Shown here: positions 1 to 12,200 of the stretch, in pieces
Layout of the letters: each line of letters opens with the position of its first letter
Position numbering within the stretch: position 1 is the first letter of the stretch
Assembly: GCF_024139115.2 (NCBI RefSeq)
Contig: NC_085139.1
Location: 252,560,067-252,624,066, forward strand
Direction of reading: 5' to 3'
From: Armigeres subalbatus
Lineage: Eukaryota; Arthropoda; Insecta; Diptera; Culicidae
Length of the DNA: 64,000 nt
Program-made: the position numbers and the translations under genes
Notes under the pieces: model-generated
What the model was told of the DNA's origin: nothing
What the model saw: only the letters and a program-made list of their open reading frames with translations
Database searches by the model: none

Positions 1-2130
1 TCAACCACTTCAAATTTTTCCCCATCCAGCACTACTTCGCTACCACCACCACGAATAAACCCACGTTGACTGCCAGCGACCATGTACTTCGTTTTGATAG
101 TATTGATCGTGAGTCCAATCCTCGCTGTCTCCCTCCCTCCCAGCCCAAAAGCCTCATACACGGCACGGCGATCAATCCCGATAATATCGATATCGTCCGC
201 AAATCCAAGGAGCATACGGTCTTGGGATAATGGTACCGATTCTCTTCACACCAGCTCTCCTAATCGCTTCCTCGAGCGCTATATTGAATAGTAGATTCGA
301 GAGTCTATCACCCTGCTTCAATTTATCTAAGGTAAAAAATGACGTCGATATTTCATCCGCAACCCTTACATTTGATTTTGATCCGTCCAACGTTATACGA
401 ATCAGCCGTGTCAGTTTCGCCGGAAAACCATGTTCAAGCATAATTTGCCATAATTCATTCCGTTTCACTGAATCGTACGCCGCCTTGAAATCAATAAATA
501 GATGATGTGTCTGCAAGTTGTACTCCCGGAATTTATCAAGGATTTGTCTCAGGGTAAACATCTGATCCGTCGTTGATAGGCCCTCACGAAAACCTGCTTG
601 GTATTCGCCGACGAAGGACTCTTCAAGCGGTCTCAATCTGTTGAACAGAATACGGGACATAATTTTGTACGCCGAATTAAGGAGAGTTATTCCTCGGTAA
701 TTGGCGCACTCCAGTATGTGCCCTTTCTTAAAGAGAGGACAAATGTGGCCGTCCAACCAGCTAGCAGGCATTTCCTCGTCTTCTCATATTTTCGACATAA
801 TATAGTGCAGAACTTCATAAAGCTGCTCACAGCCATGTTTGAGAAGTTCAGCCGGGAGCTGGTCCTTCCCCGCAGCCTTATTGTTTTTCAGCTCTTTGAC
901 AGCTTTTTTAACCTCATCTAGTGTAGGTGACTCCACAGCTTGTCCATCGTCGCTAATACTTATTCTGTTCACCGATGCACCGTCACTTCCTCTATTCAAC
1001 AAAGTCTCGAAGTGTTGCTTCCACCTGGCAGCCACTTCAGTTTTATCTGTCAGCAAATTCCCTTGTTGGTCGTTGCACATGACGGGAGATGGCGCTGTCT
1101 TTCTCCGCACGCCATTGACAGAATCATAAAACCTCCGCATATCGTTCTGCTCCATTTTTTCCTGCGCCTCACAAATCACTTGTTCTTCATACTCTTTTTT
1201 CTTCCTGCGGTGGCTTCGTTTTTAAGCTGCTCTTGCTTCCTTGTACCGATCTCTATTCGATCGGGTACCTGACACCAACATTCGGCTTCTGGCAACGTTC
1301 TTCTCGTCTGTCACTCTTTGACACTCCACATCGAACCAACCCGTCCTGGGTCGCCTCTGTGCAGTGCCTACCACTTCTCGTGCTGTTGTACTCACCGCTC
1401 CATGGATCGACTCCCACAGATCGTTGATGTTGTCGCTAACGTTGATTGCACTTATCCGTTCGTCGAGCTTCTGGCGGTACTCAGCCGATACTCCTTCCGC
1501 CGACAATCGCTGGATATTGTAACGCATCGTTCGCTGTGATCTTTCGTTCGATACAGTTGACAACCGTGATGGAATTTTACTGACAACGAAATAGTGATCA
1601 GAGTCAATGTTCGGACCTCTGAATGTCCGCACATCGATAACATCCGAGAAGTGGCGCCCATCCACCAGAACATGGTCTATCTGGTTGCAAGTTTCACCAT
1701 TTGGTTGTCTCCGGGTGTGCTTTTGGTTATTCTTTCGTGCGAAGTAGGTGCTACTGATGGCCATCCCTCTGGTAGCAGCGACATTTACTAGCCGTAGGCC
1801 GTTGTCATTGGTAGCGGAGTGAAGGCTCTCCCTACCAATTATGGGACGGAAAAAGTCCTCTCTACCGACCTGAGCGTAAGCGTCTCCGATAACAATTTTC
1901 ACGTCATGCTTTGGGCACTCTCCATAGGCTTTATCAAGACATTCATGAAACGTGTCCTTCACGTCGTCGGATTTATCGTTTGTCGGTGCCTAAACGTTGA
2001 TTAGGCTGTAATTGAATAATTTGCCCTGTATCCTCAACACACAGATTCGTTCGCTAATGGGTTTCATCTGCTTGCCCATCACTACTAAACCAACTCCATG
2101 CTCTGCTTTTCCGCCGCCGCTGTGATAGAT
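1..2130 (-). pseudogene. RTE endonuclease-reverse transcriptase ORF, broken
   Basis: One reading frame carries endonuclease motifs (GDAYAQVG; NQIDHVLVDGRHFSD; NIDSDHYFVV, about 1590-1900), a linker (about 1010-1180) and RT motifs (YRGITLLNSAYK; FIDFKAAYD; LKQGDRLSNLLFNIALE, about 230-770). The endonuclease hallmarks QIDH and SDHY are present. The frame is interrupted by in-frame stops at 1990-1992, 1222-1224 and 784-786. Near 235 it shifts by one frame, and the catalytic FADD motif (about 205) and the thumb continue in another frame to position 1. Stops plus a shift mean this copy cannot make a full protein. RTE-clade assignment rests on motif recognition; the function follows from the family (target-primed reverse transcription). 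Confidence 0.85.
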
Positions 2131-2400
2131 GCATTTCGATACAGCATTTCGTTGGTCAGCCGCTCACCAGGCAGACGCTGTTTGAGCCGCACCTCCTGGT
2201 GAACAGACGCTCGAGGCGTACCTTCTCACTCTAGCTGATGTCAGAAGGACAACAGTGCCCAGGCTGCACTACCAGCTAAGTACACAACGCTTAGCTGGCG
2301 GTCTTTTGTCTTCGGACGACCCATGGAAGCGTGAGATAGGAACTTGTGGGAACCAGAGCTCTGTTGGGCGCTCCTTCCTTGATGTCAACCCACCATTTTG
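1..2400 (-). mobile_element. RTE-clade-like LINE, copy A (3' end beyond window)
   Basis: Non-LTR retrotransposon read leftwards; its 3' end is cut by the window start. An AP-type endonuclease, a linker and a reverse transcriptase follow in the order usual for RTE/BovB-type elements. The 5' boundary is soft, near 2400, where recognisable sequence stops. Bases 2130-2400 are non-coding 5' leader. Related but distinct copies occur at 20985-22036 (-), 28340-33527 (+), 33530-33975 (-) and 54075-54335 (+). Confidence 0.85.
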
Positions 2401-3270
2401 CAGCCCAGGTTTGGTGTGATAAAAGGTGAATATATCTTGCACAATTTTAAAGCTTTTAAAGCAATTGGGTCTTAAAATGAAGAATCGATATTCGATTTTC
2501 TTTCAGGAAACGATGAAGTCAATCATCCTGAACGCGTTAGTTTTTCTTTTGACTCAAAAATCGAAAGGAATATTGTTTAATTTGAAATTTGAAAATAGAT
2601 GAAAAATGCTTCCTCGGCATTTTCGGTCTTGTTTGACGTACAGAATAATATGATTCAAACGCACTAGCGAAACACCGCAGCACTATAGGATTTCGGGCGG
2701 TCATTAATCGAAAATGTCATGTCTTCCGAATTATTTTAAAATATTTTCTCTCCATTGTCAATACTCTAATTAAGAGAAATTCTGAATTTGAAGTCTCTAG
2801 GTGCACTAGTTCCAAAGATATAAGGTGGCAAAGTCAGAAATGGGTAAAAAGTTAGCAAATTTTCTGAAAAAATATTTTATTTTCAACTATTTATTGAAAT
2901 ATTTTTTAAATGTTTTTCTTCAATGTTAATACATCATTACAAAGGTTATTGTATAAGCTTTTAAATGGTGTGCAAAAACTAATGGTTACACTGTGAAAAA
3001 ATTGAAAAAATGCGGAAGCAATATTTTTTCCAAAACGACGCTATTTTCAACTTTGATAGTGAAGAACTTTTTTCCTCAGGAATCCCCGGGTTCTTTTATG
3101 ATACACATCAAGGACAAAGCTTCGACTAAAATGTCCCGAAAGAATTTCTTGCCAGTATTTGCAATTAACAGAGTTAAGTCACTCTGATTTTTTTCATTTG
3201 TTTTTTACCGTGTTTTGCCTCTCTCGTACTCCAAGGTTAATGCTCATTCCAAAACGAATGTTTGATAGAA
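2401..3270. other. AT-rich DNA without a recognised gene
   Basis: No open frame with recognisable homology on either strand. The small frame at 2993-3187 has no motif and sits in A/T-rich sequence. I see nothing else supportable here. Confidence 0.6.
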
Positions 3271-3274
3271 GGCC

Positions 3275-3575
3275 CGGAGACCCCTAGTGGTATATATCAA
3301 CTAACTCAGCGCGAAGAATTGAGGTGATGTCTGTATGTGTGTGCATGCGCGTCTGTATGTATGTGGGCAAAAGAACGCAAGCGCCATTTAGACACGTATT
3401 TGTGTCCGATTTTCTCGCAACAAGTTTCATTCGACGGAAATCTAGTCCCATCGTTTCCTATTGAAAATGGGTCAGACTGAACTATGCGCTCAAAGGGTAT
3501 GGTCAAAATACATTTATTGGTAATAACTTCGACTTTATTTATAACCATTTGAGCTCATTTAATTAACTTTTCAAA
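3275..3575 (+). repeat. Interspersed repeat with TG-rich start, copy 1
   Basis: Begins CGGAGACCC, runs through a TGTATGTGTG-like tract and the block TCTCGCAACAAGTT-CATTCGA, and ends in AT-rich sequence. The same order of blocks occurs on the other strand at 34250-34543, so this is a dispersed repeat, probably a non-autonomous transposon. It has no coding capacity. The ends are approximate because the copies are diverged. Confidence 0.6.
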
Positions 3576-5512
3576 GGAGTAATGAATAAAACCCCCAATG
3601 CAATGCAGCACAACGGTAACGGAAGGATTTAACAGTTCGCTCATATATTTCCTGTCAAATTTTACCGTTTCCGTCGCCATTCCGCTGAAATGCGTTTGGG
3701 GCTTGAGTGGTTTGAGTCATTCTCTAAACCTAATTTTCTGAGCTATTCATTAGCTACTGATGGAGAACTAAATATGAGATTTCATAATATGTAAATATTT
3801 ATAAATCTCCTGGAATCAATAATTCCCGACATGTTTATTGCAAAAGTAAAGACGAACAATATCTTAGTTAGAACGGAGCGTATGAAATTCCTGCTAGTGT
3901 TCATGAATGTCTGGCTAATGGTAGGGAAATATTTATTCACTCATCTACACTTTGAGGTTCACTGGCTGAACAACCAGCGGAAAGTCAATATAAACAGTTG
4001 AAGAAATTTAGAACTCATAATGCAAGAAAATGATCAAGAGAGGCAAATGTTGACATTTTCCTTCGTGCCTTACATGAATCAGATCCATTTTAAGCTCGAT
4101 TTGGATAACGAGGAGACGTTGGAAAAAATTTTTTCACTTAGTTATTCTTATGCCATGCGTAATTTTGTAATATTTGAAGATTTTCAAAAGTTCTTTATCT
4201 TCTAATACTTTAGATGAATTTATCTCATCTTCCATCGTTGATGGAATTGAAGAAAATATCATTGAAGACTTAAACCTTGACACAGAAAAAGAATGATGCT
4301 GTATATAACTTGTAGAAATCATGAAAACAAATCAAAAGTAATTCAAATAGTGTTGTTATTTAAATTAAAAGAATTTTGCTTTTCGGAAGAATGGAGCATT
4401 CTTACATTCCACAATGAATGTCCACATTTTTTGAGAATATATTAATCTCATTTTTGAATAACTTGTACACGTAAAAATGTCATGGGATTGCGATTTCTAA
4501 TTTGCTAATACCCTTTTTCAAAAGTTATTTTCAATTCTGATTATTTGATTAACATTTAATGCTTTATGATCCTTCAGATCCTAGTACTTTGTCAAACAAA
4601 TTGTTCTAAATACAAATTGTGAGGCATGAGAGTGAGAACAAAAAATATCACGGAATGTCATGAAATTAATGTCATTTAACATGATCGCCGCCATAATGTC
4701 CATAAATTGCTGAACTTAGTTTTGTACAGCCCCTTCCTTCTCCTTAAGAAAACGCACGAAATTTCAACTTCCCAAATAGGTTTGCTTTGTCACGTTAATC
4801 GAACCTATGAAAAAATAATTACGTAATTCATAGACGATCCCCAAAGGGGGGTTGGAAATTGTATATTCATGCTATTTCGACCATACACAGCTAAAACTAA
4901 GTGGAAAATCACTTTAAAAGTCCAATTTTATTTTTGACCGCTCGCTTGTATGGGGATCCCCCATAGTGCGCAGGGCACTTGACTCAACCTTTGACAGTTA
5001 ATATATGGGCCTGACGCTTTGGGCTGATGGTTGATTCGTTCTGAAATGTTGCACATCCCAAAATTTGCCTCCAAATGTCTTAATCACAAAAGTATTATTT
5101 TTACTGATTTAGACTTTTACCAGAATTTTTAAAACATCGGTTCAAGTATTCTTGACCGATGCACTATCGTTTGCAATCATAAACGAGGTAGGGCTTTAGG
5201 ACCCAATTGAGTTATTAACAAAATACAAAATCGATTAAGAGATATCGATCAATACAGTTACGCCCCTATGATTCTCAGTGCTTTTATATGAGCACATATG
5301 AAAGTATGAGGTGATGATTAAGAAATACTTTGGGATCCAAAGACTTTATTTTCTAATAATATTTTGATTATCGTATAATTGTTCGCCGATATCCACACGA
5401 TATTTTATCGTAACAGCTACCGAAAAACGTCTCTCACGGTATGCTACCTATCGAGAGTGTATACAGACATGATATGTGAGAGATTTTCTCATTCTCCTCT
5501 CCTCCTCCCTGC
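3576..5512. other. AT-rich intergenic DNA with one transposon-end relic
   Basis: No supportable gene. The frame at 4020-4205 and its antisense partner are short and show no motif. The only recognisable item is a transposon-terminus relic at 4817-4842. Confidence 0.55.
4817..4842 (-). repeat. Relic terminus of the TTA-duplicating transposon family
   Basis: On the minus strand this starts GGGGATCGTCTATGAATTAC and continues GTAATT. It matches the terminal inverted repeat of the element at 22887-26780 (GGGAGCGTCCATTAATTACG) with scattered differences. Only one end is visible, so it is a fragment. Confidence 0.5.
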
Positions 5513-5515
5513 TAA

Positions 5516-5694
5516 GGGCCGATGTCCAGGTAGCGTTTTTTTGAGCTGTGTATACGCCGGGTCCACGCAAGGTAACCAGCATCAAAATGGAGTAATGCAC
5601 ACGTATATGTGTACACGAGTACATTTGATGATGCGTACCTTGCGTGGACGCGGCGTACACTCAGCTTACCGAAACCCTACGTGGGCATCGACCC
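5516..5694. mobile_element. 179-bp MITE with about 60-bp terminal inverted repeats
   Basis: The left end (5516-5575) and the reverse complement of the right end (5635-5694) align along about 60 bp with few mismatches, from the GGGCCGATG-type start to CCACGCAAGGTA. TAA flanks both sides (5513-5515 and 5695-5697), consistent with a 3-bp target duplication as in PIF/Harbinger-type elements. The open frame over this stretch is a by-product of the inverted repeat. A second partial copy lies at 31992-32014. Confidence 0.8.
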
Positions 5695-5899
5695 TAAGGG
5701 TGTTATCGTCCAGATCAAATGCATTGAAATTTACACCTTGGACCAGCGGAACTGAGCTGATAGGCATGCTGGTTGTTATCCACTCTTTCCACTCCGTTGA
5801 GGCTCTTCAGTTTCCCAACCTTCAGCGTCATCCAGTGACTCCCACTACTCCAGGCTCCTTATTCCTAAGTTAAAAGACTACACTATTCCATTTACTTCC

Positions 5900-5995
5900 A
5901 CTATATGTATTCACTTTGTATCAACAGATACGTATTTCGTTTTCTACTTGAAAACTTCTTCAGTGTTTTGTTATCGACTGAAGAGAAACATTGAT
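5900..5995 (+). repeat. Weak relic related to the palindrome at 27023-27262
   Basis: Shares the block CAGATACGTATTTCG followed by CTTCAGTGT with one arm of the large palindrome. It is strongly diverged, and only one arm is visible. Confidence 0.35.
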
Positions 5996-6078
5996 TGCTA
6001 ACTTTAAATATGGTGTGCAGGTACAAAAGGTATGAATTACGTGAGTACAATTGATTAATCATCCTTATTCCATCTGCC

Positions 6079-7522
6079 AGTTTTTTTCTTCTTTATTAAA
6101 GAGGCTTTCAGCCCTTGGCTGGTTCACCTCTGAAAAAAGAGTGAAAGCCCTGAGCTTCCCCTCATACAATTCACCCCGGCAGGGCGGCCTAGAGCAGGGT
6201 ACTCCCACTTCCCTTCGGATTTCGGATGGACAAAATGTGCAAAAAGAAGAAATATTCCAAATTAAAAACCTTATATTCTATCTGACCTTCTGTCTCCTCC
6301 CTTACTACGGCACTGGTCGACTCAATGCTCTCGTTGGGGCCCCTTCGTCGACGGTAGCACGGCAGCGGCTGGCTAACTGGTCTCTCGCTTTCTTCTTCCG
6401 TTCTTTCTTCTTCGGTTATTCTTCTTCTTCTCCTCCGCTCCTTCTTCTTCTCCTTCTCCTTCTTCACTTTCTCACTCTCGGGCATTACAGACTGCCACGG
6501 CAGCCGTCCTTAACTATTAGCTAGGGGGAAGAGCAAGTTCCTTTGTCGGATCCCCCCTAGCGACACTGGTGTGTAAATACACCGGACCCACCTACTCCCC
6601 GTAAGCAGTCCCAGTAGTGACCACGGTACACTACCACAGACGGTAAGCCTTTTTACGCGTCTGTCTTCGCTCTCCTTGGCAATTAGCTACGGACGTGAGA
6701 TATACTCATTCGGCTGAACGTCCGTAGCGAGAACGGCGAGTGTTTATGGATGCTTGACTGGGCCGCCGGGAAGCGAATTTCTCATTCACGATTAGCTTCC
6801 CACCATGGCGGCGATCCAACACCCTTGCACTACACTGCACAAGTACACGAACCGGCACTTTTCCCCCGGGAATCACGGAACTGTCCACCCGACGAAGCTG
6901 GGAATTTGTCATCCAGCGGAACACACGTCGATGGGAAGATCGCACACCCAAAAACGGCACTAACTTCTCCGGAATCGCAGCGGATCAAAAAAACGTCCGA
7001 TATAGCTCACGGTTCGTTACTTTCCTCCCTTTTCACGTCATCGACCAGACCAAAACAAAAAATCGCCATCGCTCCTGCCACCGTGCTCGATCGACTGTTA
7101 TGCTGCTTTTGTTGATGTCGCTTTTTAGCCTACGGGAGGAGCTCTGGCGCTAACTTTATTTTAAAATCTATCTTAACGGACACTATAATTTATAAGCAAC
7201 AAAACAAAACGCTAAACAAGAAAATCTAAACAAACTTTAATTGAAACACAACCGAATTAAAATATTTACAAATCCACAGTGGTGGTGCATGTTGCCATTA
7301 AAACAAAAACAAAAGCATAGTGGGTAGCCAGATAAAGCGACACACAAACTACCCAAAATACACTCGGCGACAAGACTAAATAAAACGGGTTAATTGTAAC
7401 TCGCAGGTTACAAGAGAGAAAAAAGGAGGGACCAGAAGTGCTGAATCTTCGCTTAGTCACTGTCATTCTCAGCTAGTCCGTCGTTTCGTGCCTGGTCAAT
7501 ATCTTTTATCCGGGGGTTCTTG
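6079..7522 (-). other. 3' untranslated region of the I-like LINE
   Basis: No conserved coding sequence. The distal end on the minus strand reads GAACCAGCCAAGGGCTGAAA, then AATAAAGAAGAAAAA, which resembles the LINE tail at 26788-26837. A pyrimidine-rich CTTCTT tract lies at about 6385-6480. Frames over this stretch show no motif. Confidence 0.5.
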
Positions 7523-9427
7523 TTAGATGTCCTTGTAGATGTCTGCATCTTTCAAGAAGCGGATGGTTGCTGTCTCGTATGCCGGGTCTTTGTATAGGGC
7601 TTGCCTGATACTACCAATCGGGTACCGCGACCTAAGGGCCTCATAGAGAGGGCACTCACACAGTACATGCTCGCTGCTGTTCCTTACTTGACAGGTGTCG
7701 CACATCCGGTGGAACGGGGCCGAAGTAGTCCTTGCTCAGCCTGGAATGGCCCATCCGAAGCCGGGACAATGCGCGGTGTTCTTTCCAGTCCGCTCGATCC
7801 TTTCATGCTCTGGTCTCTCCCTTAATTTTCCGCAGGAACAAGGAGCGGTTTCCCCACCACTCTGTTTCCCATGAATATTTCACTGCCCTCCTTATTTCGT
7901 TTCTGGCATCGGGCCCAGGAACCTCTCGCGTGAGGTAGGCGCAGCTTCTTCCCAGGTTGGTCAGCTTATCCGCCTGGTTTCCGCGGATTCCGGCGTGGCC
8001 GGGTACCCATAGGAAGGTGATGTTGCTGTCAGCTGCTTGCACGAGCTCCTGTGTGGCTTGGATCCACGGGTGCTTTGTTCTGGCTGTTTTCAGAGCCAAC
8101 AGGGCGCTCGCTAAGTCGGAAACGATCAAAGTGGATGCTGCCTTGGATAAGGCCGCTGCTTTGGCTGAGTAGACCGTACACTGGTCGGAAGTCTCAGGTG
8201 TACCTGCAGATCTGAACCGAAGGCACCGATCCCCACCGAACCATTAGCCTTAGATCCCTCTGGGTACCGAATCTCCGCGTCTTGGTATTTGAGGCTTTGA
8301 TCTTCTAGCTTCCCGGTCCTACTCGGTGAACCTCAGCCGTTCCAGGAATCCAACTGCTCTACATCCGATTGTCGCTGCTAGTTTGGATCGGAATGATAAT
8401 ACTCCAGTTTCCGCGCAGGCTGCCCAGAGATGGCCCGGATGGCCACGTTATAGGTCAGGGAGAGTTTTTGCTCCATTTCGTCGAAGACCCTGCTTGTGAT
8501 CTCCGATCCATACATTAGGCGGCTATTGATAACAGCGTCCGCCACATGCCTCCGTATGTCTCGGTCACCACTGGTTCGTTTATTGGTGATTGCCCGTCAT
8601 ACATGCCTCCCTAATCCTCTCGAAGTGAATGTTAGGTACCGATTGAGTGTCACTCCGAGGGCTTTTAGGGTCTTCTTAGTTGGAACCGGGTTACCTGCGA
8701 TTTTGATGGACTCACGCGGTGGTGTATGCCTCAAGTCACAGATGCGAAGCCTGGCACACTTACCTGCTGCAATGTCGAAACCTACATCTTGGGCCCAAAT
8801 GGCGACTGCTGTCACTGCTGCTTGTAGTTTCCTCCTAAAGCTCCTCCCGAGCAGCACACATGTTGCACAAAAGTTACTGTAACCCCTATACAACCGAGTT
8901 TGATCACATTTGAGTTGCTGCAACCAAATTGATGTGGATTGTGCTGCTAGGGCTGGGGTGCTATCTAGGAAGGTCCGCAGAGAAGCCAGCATATTTCCAG
9001 TAATGCCCCATTTTTAGAGTTTCTCCAGGACCCCCGTAGTCCACGCCCGATTGTAGTCTTTCGCCAGATCAAGGAATGCAAGCTCAACATGCTCGCCATT
9101 CTTCAGTCGTCCAAGATCTGGCCAAGGGAAGCCAGGTACGTCCCAGTGCCAAGGCCAGGCCGGAAAGCATGCTGTCTGAAGTCCAGTAGTTTGTGCTGTA
9201 CAAGGTGGTCCATCAGTCGACGGTTCACCATCCTCTCCATCACCTTTGCCACACAACTGGTCAAGGCGGTTGGGCGGTAGTTGCCGATCTCGTTGGCGGA
9301 ACCGGCGCCTTTAGGGATGGGGATTACGTAACTGTGTTTCTAGCCTTCAGGAAGTGTTGCCTCCAGTTACTCTTTGTGCATTCCTTGCAGGAGTGCTGCT
9401 TTTCCGCTGGCGGAAGAGCCTTTTAAG
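7523..9427 (-). pseudogene. I-like LINE ORF2, RT/RNase H/C-terminal part
   Basis: Recognisable pieces in order: RT palm start with AFLDLAKDYNRAW (9014-9256), more RT thumb (8597-8992), RNase H with FLWVPGHAGIRGNQADKL (7803-8129), and a Cys/His tail with CDTC and EHVLCECP (7523-7705). The second catalytic RT block (Y/FADD) is missing: sequence between the conserved TSIWLQ and GRSFRRKLQAAV blocks does not encode it in any frame I could find. A stop ends the RNase H frame at 7803, and a frame shift lies near 7710. This copy is inactive. Confidence 0.75.
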
Positions 9428-9432
9428 CATTG
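9428..9432. repeat. Target-site duplication CATTG, left copy
   Basis: CATTG directly precedes the inverted-repeat element at 9433. The same 5 bases follow it at 11011-11015. Removing one copy restores the host LINE reading. Confidence 0.8.
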
Positions 9433-11010
9433 CACAGTGGTCCAGGTAGCATACAAAGCGGTAATAAGTTTTTCAAGCCGAAAATAGCAGAGATAGAAAA
9501 ATACTTTGTTCTACAAAGTTGCTCCTAACAGTGAGGGGCTTATTGAGGTTTTCATAAAAATTAGGGTGGGCCACATTTGAAAAAAATGAAAAATAAAACT
9601 TTTTCATTTGCAGAGATACGGCTATACAATGTTCCGCGAAGTTATAGTTCAGCCAGATTCCAAGAATTTTGCTAAAAAAATTATTTCTCTAGCTCTTAAA
9701 TTGACTGATTTAGAGCAATTTTCCCAAGTTTACTTAGGGTGACCCTTAAAAAACAGTTTTTTTGCTCTAACTTTTTTGTTTCAAATTTCTCAGCAATGTG
9801 ATGTTCAGACCACTTTTTGTGCTTTGCAGGGCGCAACTTTTCATGGGCATGTTTTGGTGAATCAAGAATTGACAAAAATCGAGGGGTTCATAAAAGTGAT
9901 TTCGTCCATGACTAACGAGGGGTACATCTTTCTGAAAAAAAAAATAACTCGTATCCCTAATAAACTCGCCGAAAGCATTCGAATGAACATAAATTTGGGC
10001 ATTTTCAAAGACCTCGTGCAAATAGTGGCCCGTTCTCAGCGAGAATTACTCACATGTATAAGATACGAAATAACAAAAAGAAATATACAAAATATTCAAG
10101 GCATAACATATGTTGTTATTACAATATCAAAGGCAAAATAAAATTATTTTCGTTTTGTATTAAAATATCTGATAATGTTATGCCTAAAGTATTTATTTTG
10201 GATATTAATTTTTGTTATTATTTTTTGTCATGTTACCTCTTATTCATATCAAGTTCATAAGAACTGCTGTTTTCAAAATATTAGTTTCTGCTCAGGCTCT
10301 ATAACAAAATGGTGTGGCGTTTGCCATATCACGTAGTAAGTGATGGAAGCAAAACACTTAAAAATAGCAAATTAGTCCTTGAAAATGGAAAAAACGGTAT
10401 TTTTCCATTGCAATAATATGGGGCTATTTTCAATTATCCCCTCAATTTAAACACCCTGAAAGAAAGCCTGAAAGTAGTAGAATAAGGTCGAGAAAACAGA
10501 TTGAAAAAATGTTTGCGCCATTCATAGATACAGCCGTTAGAAGAAAACGTTTTTTTTTTCGAAGAAAAACCTTAATAACTTTTGATCCGCATGAGATATG
10601 GCAACGCTAAGCCCATGAAAAGTTGCGCCCTGCAAAGCACAAAAAGTGGTCTGAACATCACATTGCTGAGAAATTTGAAACAAAAAAGTTAGAGCAAGGG
10701 TCACCCTAAGTAAACTTGGGAAAATTGCTCTAAATCAGTCAATTTAAGAGCTAGAGAAATAATTTTTTTAGCAAAATTCTTGGAATCTGGCTGAACTATA
10801 ACTTCGCGGAACATTGTATAGCCGTATCTCTGCAAATGAAAAAGTTTTATTTCTCATTTTTTTCAAATGTGGCCCACCCTAATTTTTATGAAAACCTCAA
10901 TAAGCCCCTCACTGTTAGGAGCAACTTTGTAGAACAAAGTATTTTTCTATCTCTGCTATTTTCGGCTTGAAAAACTTATTACCGCTTTGTATGCTACCTG
11001 GACCAATGTG
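9433..11010. mobile_element. 1,578-bp foldback element with about 400-bp inverted repeats
   Basis: The left 9433-9850 and the reverse complement of the right 10613-11010 match nearly base for base, apart from an 18-bp extra A/T stretch in the left arm near 9746. Ends are CACAGTGGTCC (left) and CACATTGGTCC (right, inverted), flanked by a 5-bp duplication CATTG. The central 760 bp is AT-rich and has no transposase-like frame. A 5-bp duplication and CAC-starting ends are features of Transib-like elements, whose ends resemble V(D)J recombination heptamers, but there is no coding evidence for that assignment. It is non-autonomous as it stands. Confidence 0.85.
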
Positions 11011-11015
11011 CATTG
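11011..11015. repeat. Target-site duplication CATTG, right copy
   Basis: Partner of 9428-9432, directly after the foldback element. Confidence 0.8.
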
Positions 11016-12200
11016 GCTAACCCAGCTCATCTGGTCCTGTTGATTTCCCTTTCGCGTTCTGTAGGGCGAATTCCAGCTCCTTCATGGAGAAGGGGCGGTT
11101 GAAAACCTTCGTCGGGTCGTGAGGCACTACGAAATTCTTGATTGCCTGTTCTGGCTCAAGAAACGAGCGAGATAGCGCCCGAAGGATGAGAGATCAATGA
11201 TGGCTTGGTTCCTACAGGTAACGCAGTTTATTTTTAGAGCCATACCATTCATGCGCCTTTTGCCCTGGATGCAGTTTATTCTCCTTCAGAGCTCGGAGGA
11301 CGAGAGGTTGCTCGTCCAGAAATTCCGTCCAGCCACTGGCCTTAGCCTCCTGGATGGTTTTGCGGCATGCGTGGCGAGCTGCTCGGTAGGATTCTAGAAT
11401 TTGTGTCTTATCCGGGTGATCTTCTGGCATGTTCCTTTTGGCCCTTTTGTTGGCTCTCAGCGCTTTCCTACGAGCTTTTACCACTTGCCTGTTTTTTTCA
11501 CTCTAGTACAGGGATCGACGACCGCATTGGGAGATGTTTTCGGGATTGTATCCGACGCAGCGTTTTGAATCCTTATGGAGAGGTCCTCGATCGAGATGGA
11601 TGGCTAGCGGTCAAGTTCCACCTCAAGTACTATCTGGAATTTCGGCCAGTTGGCTTCGGCGAAGCGAAGGGGCCCCTGGTAGTTTTTTAGTGATGGTATT
11701 GGCCAGTTCTAATCGAATAGGTGATCGCTTCCCATGGGACCACAGAAAGCGGTTAATCACAGAGGCGGTGTAAAGCGAGACGTCAATAGCGGCGTCGGAT
11801 TGTGTCCAGGCTTGATCACTGATGTAGGACATCGTAGACGTTCGCATCCGTTGCCTCTTCGTGTGAAAAAGGGGCAAAGGAAGGCGCTGAGGGCGCCGGT
11901 GTCAAAAGATTGTGGCAGTTTCGGTATGGATTCCTCCTCAGATGCGAATGTTGTGAGGAGTCCCTTCAGAGCTCGGGGTAGGGGGATTTATGTCGGGATC
12001 CGAACAAGGCAGAGCTTTCCTCGTGACAGGCAACAACGTGTCACCTGCAAAAGACGATGCCCGGACAGAACTATTATGGGCAGTTAGCTTGCCGTTATTG
12101 ATGTCAGACGTGACAAAGAATGGTGCTATGGTGTTGGGCGTGCGGCGATTCGATGGTATCAGGTATCAGAACGTCGGCTCCAGGGGCACGTTCACCTCAA
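11016..12200 (-). pseudogene. I-like LINE ORF2, endonuclease end and linker
   Basis: The minus strand shows the linker (11212-11484; KARRKALRANKRAKRN then ARHACRKTIQEAKASGW) and the start of RT (GKSTGPDEL, about 11030-11060) with an in-frame TAG soon after. Upstream, 11620-11880 holds fragments typical of the end of the endonuclease domain, split between frames. Beyond about 11900 the reading is too damaged to assign. Confidence 0.6.

Noticed and set aside
5379..5873. A 164-codon open frame
   Set aside because: It spans the 179-bp MITE and its flanks; the antisense frame over the same inverted repeat is similar.
6051..7115. Open frames of 157, 98, 121 and 84 codons
   Set aside because: They lie in the 3' untranslated region of the I-like LINE or in its pyrimidine-rich tract and show no motif.
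9433..11010. hAT-type MITE
   Set aside because: Only 5 flanking bases are duplicated (CATTG) and not 8, and the host LINE frame supports exactly that length.
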